In this document: one piece after another, positions 58,433-64,000 of the stretch | Layout of the letters: the number at the start of each line of letters is the position of its first letter | Numbering within the stretch: position 1 is the first letter of the stretch | Assembly: GCF_020171725.1 (NCBI RefSeq) | Contig: NZ_JAIVAJ010000007.1 | Span: forward strand, 62,001 to 126,000 | Origin: Halobacillus litoralis | Lineage (GTDB): Bacteria > Bacillota > Bacilli > Bacillales > Halobacillaceae | Reading direction: 5' to 3' | DNA length: 64,000 nt | Made by a program: the position numbers and the translations under genes | The notes under the pieces: generated by a model | The model's input: only the letters and a program-made list of their open reading frames with translations | What the model was told of the DNA's origin: nothing | Database searches by the model: none

Positions 58433-59608
58433 ATGGTATCAAAACAAACACGATTCTGGATTCTCATTGGTCTTGTCACCATTTCCGGCTTTTCACAAGG
58501 GATGCTCCTTCCTTTAATTGCCGTGATTCTAGAACAAAATGGAACATCTTCATCGATAAATGGACTGCATGCAACGGGGCTTTACATAGGGATCTTGATT
58601 TCTTCCCCGTTCATGGAAAAGCCGCTGCAAAAGCTTGGTTTTAAACCGATGATTATGATTGGTGGAGCCTTGGTCTTTGTTTCCCTTGCCCTATTCCCGT
58701 TCTGGCAGGCGCTTTGGTTCTGGTTTATGCTTCGCGTTACGGTCGGAATCGGAGACCAGATTCTTCACTTCGGCACGCAGACCTGGATTACCGCTACATC
58801 GGCCAAAGAAACCCGGGGCAGAAGCATCGCCTTTTACGGCCTGTTCTTCAGTCTTGGATTCACACTCGGACCGCTGATGACCAACTTGTTGGATATCAGC
58901 CTGTATGCGCCATTCCTTGTTTCATCCGCTCTCAGCTTGTTCGTGTGGTTGTTCATGCTCCGCGTCCGCAACGAAATGCCCGAAAAAGACCATACCACAG
59001 CCTATGGAACAAGTTCAATCAAAAGGTTCGCAAAAGCGCTTCGACTTAGCTGGGTCGCTTTTCTACCCCCATTGACGTACGGATTCTTAGAGGCAACCCT
59101 CCACGGAATCTTTCCGGTTTACGGGATGAGAATCGGACACGATGTGAATATTCTATCGTTTATCATTCCAAGCTTTGCCGCTGCCAGTCTGTTATCCCAA
59201 ATACCGCTCGGCGCTCTTAGTGACCGCATCGGACGAAAGAAAGTCATCCTCACCGTTGTGACGGGAGGAGTCGTTGCCTTTCTATTTGCTGCATTCTTTG
59301 AGAACTCCGTCGTCTGGCTGTTTACCACGTTTGCTTTTGCAGGCTTGTGTGTCGGGTCGTTATTCTCTTTAGGTATTTCCTATATGACGGATTTATTACC
59401 AAAAGAATTGCTGCCCGCAGGAAACATCCTATGCGGAATGGCCTTCAGCGTCGGCAGTATTCTCGGACCATTCTTCTCCGGTGCCTTTCTCGACTGGTTC
59501 CCGGGGCTGTCTTTCTTCTACATCATCGTCGGACTGCTTGTCGTCGTGTTTCTCTCCACGGCTTTGGGACCAGAAGAACGAAAAGCTCACGAATCACCTG
59601 CCACATAG
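58433..59608 (+). CDS. Major facilitator superfamily transporter
   Basis: This 391-residue protein has 12 membrane helices and the MFS loop 8-9 motif GALSDRIGRKKVIL; the loop 2-3 is less conserved (EKPLQKLGFKPM). RGRSIAFYGLFFSLGFTLGPL fits the fifth-helix motif C of drug-proton antiporters. AAGGAGG precedes the ATG. Substrate unknown. It is followed by repeats rather than by a terminator that I can clearly see. Confidence 0.88.
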   Translation: MVSKQTRFWILIGLVTISGFSQGMLLPLIAVILEQNGTSSSINGLHATGLYIGILISSPFMEKPLQKLGFKPMIMIGGALVFVSLALFPFWQALWFWFMLRVTVGIGDQILHFGTQTWITATSAKETRGRSIAFYGLFFSLGFTLGPLMTNLLDISLYAPFLVSSALSLFVWLFMLRVRNEMPEKDHTTAYGTSSIKRFAKALRLSWVAFLPPLTYGFLEATLHGIFPVYGMRIGHDVNILSFIIPSFAAASLLSQIPLGALSDRIGRKKVILTVVTGGVVAFLFAAFFENSVVWLFTTFAFAGLCVGSLFSLGISYMTDLLPKELLPAGNILCGMAFSVGSILGPFFSGAFLDWFPGLSFFYIIVGLLVVVFLSTALGPEERKAHESPAT

Positions 59609-59659
59609 TAAAGCCCTAGCAGATATCTGATCGGGCAAGCTGTTAAAAAAGTATGGAGA

Positions 59660-59893
59660 AAGGTTCTGTTACAAATGGAGTGGACAGCGGGGTGGAAAAT
59701 AATTCGCTTTCCGCGGCCCAACAGGACGTTGGGTCGTTCGACGTTGCCACAGGACGTGGCGGTTTTAGTTCGAACATCCTTGTTCAATTTTGAACTCAGA
59801 CTTCGTCTTCGGGGATCTCGCCGAGGTCCGTGCATCCCGCAGGAGTCTCACCATTTTCCACCCCACTGTACGAAAGCAGTGGGAACAGAAACG
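59660..59893 (-). repeat. Palindromic intergenic repeat, copy R3 (reverse orientation)
   Basis: The inner pair GGGGTGGAAAAT (near 59690) and ATTTTCCACCCC (near 59852) is present, and the minus strand reads GTGAGACTCCTGCGGGAT and GGCGAGATCCCCGAAGACG as in R2. It carries extra internal sequence (CCACAGGACGTGGCGG and similar), making it the longest copy. Confidence 0.8.
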
Positions 59894-59978
59894 AGTGGGG
59901 ACGTGGAAAGCCGGACTTTATGTTGTGCAATCATCGCTCTTTTGGATGGTAGCATAAGAGGTTCCGTCCCCTTTAGGT

Positions 59979-60105
59979 AAAGGTGTTGGAGAAACGGGGA
60001 GACTCCTACCGGATTGGAGGACAGCGTGAGATCCCGCAGTGAGCGAAGCGAGCGAGGAAGCTCACCGACCGCCGGTGGAAAGCGAGTCGTTTCTCCAACA
60101 CCTTT
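59979..60105 (+). repeat. Palindromic intergenic repeat, copy R4 (variant ends)
   Basis: The outer arms AAAGGTGTTGGAGAAAC (59979-59995) and GTTTCTCCAACACCTTT (60089-60105) are a perfect 17-bp inverted repeat, different from R1-R3. The core GGGGAGACTCCTACCGGATT, GCGTGAGATCCCGCAG and GGTGGAAAGCGAGTCG is the same family. It contains GCGAAGCGAGCGAGGAAGC. Confidence 0.85.
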
Positions 60106-60202
60106 ACTCCTTTTCTCAGAGAACCGATAAGACCCAACCGAAAATTAATCGTTCGTATCAAGCGAGAGTGCTAGAACATTCATCATAGCCTCTTTTTCTT
60201 CG

Positions 60203-60234
60203 GAAAAGAGAAGAGCCTGCTGATCAGCAGGCTC
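60203..60234 (-). terminator. Terminator of the znu-zur operon
   Basis: Bases 60213-60234 form a perfect 22-bp palindrome (half: GAGCCTGCTGA) followed by TTCTCTTTT on the minus strand; it overlaps the zur stop codon. Confidence 0.8.
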
Positions 60235-60643
60235 AAGCACAGGTCGGGCATTTCCCGTATATTTCGAATTTGTGATTTTCAATATCGTAGCCTTGGAGGT
60301 TATCCTCCACTTTTTCCATTGGACAGAATTCAATCGATTTCGTCCTGCCGCATGTGGTGCAGATGAAGTGATGATGGTGTCCGTGCGTATCGCAGCTTAA
60401 ACGGAAGTGCTTCTCGCCTCCGAGCTCCGTTGCCTCCAGGATCTCCTCATCCGTCAGCAGATACAAGTTGCGATAGACGGTATCATAGCTCACACCAGGG
60501 AAGTCCTTCTGAAACTGCTTGATGATTTCCTTCGCTGCAATATAGGAATCCTGATTAACGAAGATCTCAAGCATTCTTTCACGCTGTTTCGTTCGCTTAT
60601 AGCCTTTTGCCTTCAGTTTCTCGAGTGCCGTTTCTATTTTCAA
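60233..60643 (-). CDS. zur: Zinc uptake regulator (Fur family)
   Basis: This 136-residue Fur-family repressor has a winged helix (GVSYDTVYRNLYLL), regulatory metal residues in DTHGHHHHFICTTCGRT and a second CxxC at the C-terminus (GKCPTC), giving the structural zinc site. It overlaps znuB by 4 bases and sits after znuCB, and a Zur box lies before znuC, so zinc rather than iron or peroxide sensing is most likely. Confidence 0.9.
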   Translation of the reverse strand: MKIETALEKLKAKGYKRTKQRERMLEIFVNQDSYIAAKEIIKQFQKDFPGVSYDTVYRNLYLLTDEEILEATELGGEKHFRLSCDTHGHHHHFICTTCGRTKSIEFCPMEKVEDNLQGYDIENHKFEIYGKCPTCA

Positions 60644-61497
60644 GATGCTTCACCCTTTACTAAAAATTGCTTCTGCATTCGCTTATACATGATCGTCATA
60701 ATAAGAATGAGAACGGCTGTCATGACGATGGTTCCTCCTGGAGGTACGCTCAAGTGGTAAGCAGAATAGAGACCTGTGATGACAGAAGTCTCGCCGAATA
60801 CAATGGAAAGCCCGATTGTCTGTTTAAAGCTTCTGGACAGACGGAGCGCTGCCGCAACAGGCAGAGTCATCAATGCCGAAACGAGCAGAATCCCGACAAC
60901 CTGCATCGAGGATGCGATGACCAGCGCCACCATGACAATGAACAATAGATGGATCCATCGTCCACTTACCCCTGATATCGAAGCGTGTTCTTCGTCGAAC
61001 GAAAGAACAAACAGCTCTTTATAAAAGAGAATCACAATCGCAATGACTCCGAGCGTAATGAAGAGTACCGTCCAGACACTGGAGCGGTCGACCGCCGTCA
61101 CACTTCCGAATAAGTAGCTGAATAAATCCGTATTAAATCCATCCGCAAGTGAAATGAGAATAACCCCTAGGCCGATTCCACCCGATAAAATAATCGGAAT
61201 GGCCAACTCTTCATAATGTTTATAGACCTTGCGAAGCCTCTCAATAAGAATCGCACCTGCTACCGAGAAGACCATCCCCATATAAATCGGATTCCAATCG
61301 TTAATGGCCGAGACGCGTTTCTCCAACAGCAGGCTGGCCGCTATACCTGTAAGCGTAATATGTGACAGTGCATCTGCGATCAAGGAAAGTCTTCTCACGA
61401 CAATGAACACACCGAGAAGCGGGGCGACAAGTCCGATCAACAGCCCTGTTATCACGGCGTTTTGTAAAAATTGATACTGCATCAAGCTTTCGATCAT
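60640..61497 (-). CDS. znuB: Zinc ABC transporter permease
   Basis: This 285-residue ABC-3 family permease has about eight membrane helices and typical segments VTGLLIGLVAPLLGVFIVV, RRLSLIADALSHITLTG and FDEEHASISGV. ABC-3 permeases carry zinc or manganese; context with zur and a Zur box favours zinc. The start overlaps znuC by four bases. No substrate-binding protein (ZnuA) gene lies in the operon here. Confidence 0.92.
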   Translation of the reverse strand: MIESLMQYQFLQNAVITGLLIGLVAPLLGVFIVVRRLSLIADALSHITLTGIAASLLLEKRVSAINDWNPIYMGMVFSVAGAILIERLRKVYKHYEELAIPIILSGGIGLGVILISLADGFNTDLFSYLFGSVTAVDRSSVWTVLFITLGVIAIVILFYKELFVLSFDEEHASISGVSGRWIHLLFIVMVALVIASSMQVVGILLVSALMTLPVAAALRLSRSFKQTIGLSIVFGETSVITGLYSAYHLSVPPGGTIVMTAVLILIMTIMYKRMQKQFLVKGEAS

Positions 61498-62276
61498 GAG
61501 TGGCTCACCCCACTATGGTCATGGTTGTGTGAAAGCTGCTGAACCGCATGACCGTAGAGCTGATTCAGGTCCTCTTCGCTGAATTCCTTATAATCATCCG
61601 AATGACCGTGGAAGTGAATCGTCTTATTCATACACACGACATGAGTCGCGTGATCCGTGATGGTGCCAATATCATGGGTGACCATGAGGAGCGTAATCCC
61701 CTTCTCCTTGTTCAGCTTACCAAGCAGGTTGTAAAAGTCTGTTACGTGCTTGGCATCGACCCCTACCGTCGGTTCATCCAGGATGACGAGGGAAGGATCA
61801 CTGACGAGCGCCCTTGCGATAAAGACACGCTGCTGCTGTCCACCGGATAATTCCCCGATATTTGTGTCGGCATACTCTTCCATCTCAACAGTCCGAAGAG
61901 CCTCCATCGCTCTCTCTTTGTGCTTTCGATTAAAGAAAGAGAAGGTACCCATTCGGGAAACCAGACCACTTTTGACGACTTCGATCACTGTAGCCGGAAA
62001 GCCGGAATTGAAGCTGTTCGCCTTCTGGGAAACAAAGCCGATTTCTTCCCACTTATCAAACTTCTTAATCGACTCTCCGTAAAGCTGCACGCTTCCGACA
62101 TCCGGTTTCGAGAGGCCGAGCATCAGCTTGATCAACGTGGATTTACCTGAACCGTTCGGCCCCACCAGACCAAGAAACTGCCCTTCATAGATCGAAAGGT
62201 TCACATCTTTAACGACCCATTCTTTTTCATATTTAAAGGAGAGATCTTTCATCTCCACAATTGCATTTTGTTTCAT
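61494..62276 (-). CDS. znuC: Zinc ABC transporter ATP-binding protein
   Basis: This 260-residue ATPase has Walker A GPNGSGKST, signature LSGGQQQRVFIARAL, Walker B LVILDEPTVGVD and the switch histidine in MVTHDIG. The His-rich tail (SHNHDHSGVSHS) is common in zinc-transport ATPases. It is the first gene of the znuCB-zur operon, preceded by a Zur box 20-40 bases upstream. The ATG has AGAGGGA upstream. Confidence 0.95.
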   Translation of the reverse strand: MKQNAIVEMKDLSFKYEKEWVVKDVNLSIYEGQFLGLVGPNGSGKSTLIKLMLGLSKPDVGSVQLYGESIKKFDKWEEIGFVSQKANSFNSGFPATVIEVVKSGLVSRMGTFSFFNRKHKERAMEALRTVEMEEYADTNIGELSGGQQQRVFIARALVSDPSLVILDEPTVGVDAKHVTDFYNLLGKLNKEKGITLLMVTHDIGTITDHATHVVCMNKTIHFHGHSDDYKEFSEEDLNQLYGHAVQQLSHNHDHSGVSHS

Positions 62277-62293
62277 CGTGTTCCCTCTTTTGT

Positions 62294-62314
62294 AAATAAT
62301 AATGATTACGGATT
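62294..62314 (-). promoter_or_regulatory. Zur box upstream of znuC
   Basis: The minus strand reads AATCCGTAATCATTATTATT (20 of 21 bases shown), matching the Bacillus Zur consensus AAATCGTAATNATTACGATT at 17 of 20 defined positions. It lies 18 bases before the znuC ATG, where binding of zinc-loaded Zur would block the promoter or start. Confidence 0.85.
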
Positions 62315-62379
62315 ATTCCTGTCCCCATCATAAACCACAGACACGGAAGAATCAAATATCAGATATGTATCCTAACAAT

Positions 62380-62409
62380 GAAAAACCAGAGCGCACATGC
62401 GCCCTGGTT
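62380..62409 (-). terminator. Terminator of the amino-acid ABC transporter genes
   Basis: AACCAGAGCGC and GCGCCCTGGTT pair with one mismatch over a 4-base loop, followed by a T-run on the minus strand, just past the permease stop. Confidence 0.8.
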
Positions 62410-62413
62410 CTGG

Positions 62414-63106
62414 TTAGAGATGTCTATTGTATCGTTTTTCAAAATAATCTTGAAGAGCTGAAAAAATCATCGTGAGCGGCCAGTAGATCAGTGCCGCTGT
62501 AATATACATCGTCATGGAATCGACTGTACGCCCCGCCGCAATCTGGGCTTTATTGAGTATTTCCGGAACCGAAATCATCGCAGCAAGCGACGTCGCTTTC
62601 AGCAAATCGAGAAACACATTTCCGAGCGGCGGAATGGCGATTCTCGTCGCCTGAGGCATAATGATGCGTCTGATCGTCTGCCAATAAGAGAATCCTAGTG
62701 CACGTGCCGATTCCCACTGCCCGTAAGCAACACTGTTTAAGGACGCACGATTGATCTCCGCAATATAGGCGGCACTGTTTGTCCCGAATCCGATGATAGC
62801 GGCTACCGTTGCCGGAAACTCAATGCCAACGACTGGCAATCCAAAGTATAGAACGAATAGATAGACCAGAATCGGCGTTCCGCGCATGAATGAAATATAC
62901 AGCCTTGCCGGCCACCGGAGATAAATATGATCCGACCCTCGAGCAAGGGCAAGAAAGAAGCCAAGAATGAGGCCGATCAACATTCCGATGACAGCAACAA
63001 GCATGGTGAGCGGAACTCCCTGCAAAATAAAAGGAAGGTTGTCCCATGCTCGTTCGACGTTAAACAACTTTTCGATTTGAATGGAATCGATCTCTATTCC
63101 CAGCAT
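62414..63106 (-). CDS. Polar amino-acid ABC transporter permease (HisM/TcyB-like)
   Basis: This 230-residue permease has five membrane helices and the family motif EINRASLNSVAYGQWESARALGFS, the coupling loop to the ATPase. It follows the binding-protein gene by nine bases. The terminator after it means that no ATPase gene is in the same operon on this side, unusual for this family. Cystine or another polar amino acid is likely; the substrate is not proven. Confidence 0.9.
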   Translation of the reverse strand: MLGIEIDSIQIEKLFNVERAWDNLPFILQGVPLTMLVAVIGMLIGLILGFFLALARGSDHIYLRWPARLYISFMRGTPILVYLFVLYFGLPVVGIEFPATVAAIIGFGTNSAAYIAEINRASLNSVAYGQWESARALGFSYWQTIRRIIMPQATRIAIPPLGNVFLDLLKATSLAAMISVPEILNKAQIAAGRTVDSMTMYITAALIYWPLTMIFSALQDYFEKRYNRHL

Positions 63107-63115
63107 AAGAAACCC

Positions 63116-63994
63116 CTACAAATCTAAGCCTTCGATTTCACGTACGTCCATTTCCGGCTTCTTAGAAGCGTCTTTTCCTCCGAAGAATTCCTCAGAAAGC
63201 TCGGTAAGTGTGCCATCTTCTCTCATTTCCTGAAGTACAGCATCGATTTCTTCTTTCAGCGTTGACGCTTCCTTAGGAAGGACGATGGCTGAATTCGTTG
63301 GATGGAATTGAAGGTCCGGGTGAAGCTGAACTTCAATATCCGGTAATGCCTGTAGTGCTAGTGACTGTAAGTAATAGTCGTTAATAATGAAGTCCGTACG
63401 TCCGTTTTCCACGTCACGTAGATAAACGTCATTCGTCACGTTACCATATGTCGTCGTTGTCGCTCCGAAATGTTCGGCAATTTCCGAGAAGACGGTTGTC
63501 GCTCCACCACCGTGCTTCTTCCCTTCTAGATCTTCAAGAGTTTCAATACCGGAAAGATCGGATTCACGAACAATCATCGTAGAGTAGGAATACTTATAAG
63601 GCTCTGTGAATGTGAACTGTTCCTTACGTGCTTCCGTAACTTCCATGTCATTGATGACTGCATCGATACGACCGCTGTTGATGGCTGCAAGCAAGCCGTC
63701 GACACCGTACTCCTCAAACTTCAGCTCCAGACCAAGACGGTCCGCAACCTCTCTCATTACTTCAACATCGTATCCTGTCATTTCGTCTGATCCTTCAGGA
63801 TAATAAGAAGCTGGGAAAAGTGTACCGGATGTTCCGACTACAATTTCTCCATTTTCCTGTATCTCTGTCCATTTCGCGTCAGATGACGCTTCGCTATTAT
63901 CAGCATTTCCTTCACTTTCGTCACTGGATGACCCACAAGCAGCCAACAGAACGGTGAAAGAGACCATAAGAATGAATAAAAGTCCTTTACGCAT
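63116..63994 (-). CDS. Amino-acid ABC transporter substrate-binding lipoprotein
   Basis: This 292-residue precursor starts MRKGLLFILMVSFTVLLAACGSS, with lipobox LAAC (cysteine 20) and an acidic serine-rich linker. The SBP3-type domain carries YDVEVMREVADRLGLELKFEEYGVDGLLAAINSGRIDAVI (in pieces) and FGGKDASKK at the end. The family binds polar amino acids such as cystine or glutamine. It is the first gene of the pair; its promoter region is beyond the window. Confidence 0.92.
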   Translation of the reverse strand: MRKGLLFILMVSFTVLLAACGSSSDESEGNADNSEASSDAKWTEIQENGEIVVGTSGTLFPASYYPEGSDEMTGYDVEVMREVADRLGLELKFEEYGVDGLLAAINSGRIDAVINDMEVTEARKEQFTFTEPYKYSYSTMIVRESDLSGIETLEDLEGKKHGGGATTVFSEIAEHFGATTTTYGNVTNDVYLRDVENGRTDFIINDYYLQSLALQALPDIEVQLHPDLQFHPTNSAIVLPKEASTLKEEIDAVLQEMREDGTLTELSEEFFGGKDASKKPEMDVREIEGLDL

Positions 63995-64000
63995 GTGTAT

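Noticed and set aside
59675-59980. Plus-strand reading frame over the repeats
   Set aside because: Its sequence is entirely R3 and repeat spacer; the palindromic structure explains the open frame.
1-64000. CRISPR array
   Set aside because: No regularly spaced direct repeats were found; the only repeats are four dispersed intergenic elements, the duplicated EIIB domains and hairpins.

Overview
The window looks like chromosome of a moderately halophilic, Gram-positive, spore-forming Bacillaceae (a Halobacillus/Pontibacillus-type genome). The evidence is Bacillus-type gene content: a bacillithiol deacetylase, a TRAP-type trp leader, mannitol genes in mtlA-R-F-D order, PdaA, a Kin-type PAS kinase, YfkD, an SE1561-family microprotein and a BCCT betaine-type transporter. 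Proteins are rich in Asp/Glu and ribosome binding sites are strong AGGAGG types. This is inference; there is no rRNA in the window.

Layout. 1-3300 is an A+T-rich accessory island. It holds two overlapping unrecognised genes (the second with two C-terminal membrane helices), a convergent tyrosine recombinase, and a tRNA-Ala(GGC) gene cut off inside the anticodon stem whose promoter now points into the recombinase. 3470-4856 is a sodium:solute symporter broken by a frameshift at a perfect 16-bp inverted repeat. 5215-11956 is a complete trpEDCFBA-trpG operon with a sigma-A promoter, an 11-12 triplet TRAP site and a Shine-Dalgarno-blocking hairpin. 12-25 kb carries an SDR, acetyltransferase, lipoproteins, an MscS channel, a UvrD-like helicase, a TetR-controlled SMR efflux pair, a 39-aa exported peptide, an exported MsrA, a Smr-less MutS2 paralog behind a large structured leader RNA, BshB2, a DUF2642 protein and a manganese catalase.

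25-33 kb holds TypA, an RluA-type pseudouridine synthase, an IS200/IS605 element (TnpB intact, TnpA interrupted by an amber codon), a pterin dehydratase, an M3 peptidase and a PilZ protein. 33.5-39.2 kb is the mannitol operon; its MtlA has a duplicated EIIB domain. Divergent from it is a 33-aa membrane peptide behind an ECF-sigma-like promoter. 39.5-49 kb has an LLM oxidoreductase, a DUF5694 protein, a BCCT transporter with a SigB-like promoter, small membrane proteins, a cupin, an acyl-CoA synthetase, a GntR regulator and a YitT protein. 49.6-59.6 kb has an orphan PAS histidine kinase, AlkA-type glycosylase, PdaA, an NhaC-type antiporter, two microproteins, a second MscS, YfkD, a YczE-like protein, OsmC and an MFS transporter. 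60.2-62.3 kb is a znuC-znuB-zur operon with a Zur box, and the window ends in an amino-acid ABC transporter pair.

Four copies of a Bacillaceae palindromic intergenic repeat lie at 25.7, 49.4, 59.7 and 60.0 kb. The strongest candidates for something undescribed are the structured RNA before the mutS2-like gene, the two-gene membrane unit in the tRNA island, and the microproteins with their own promoters.
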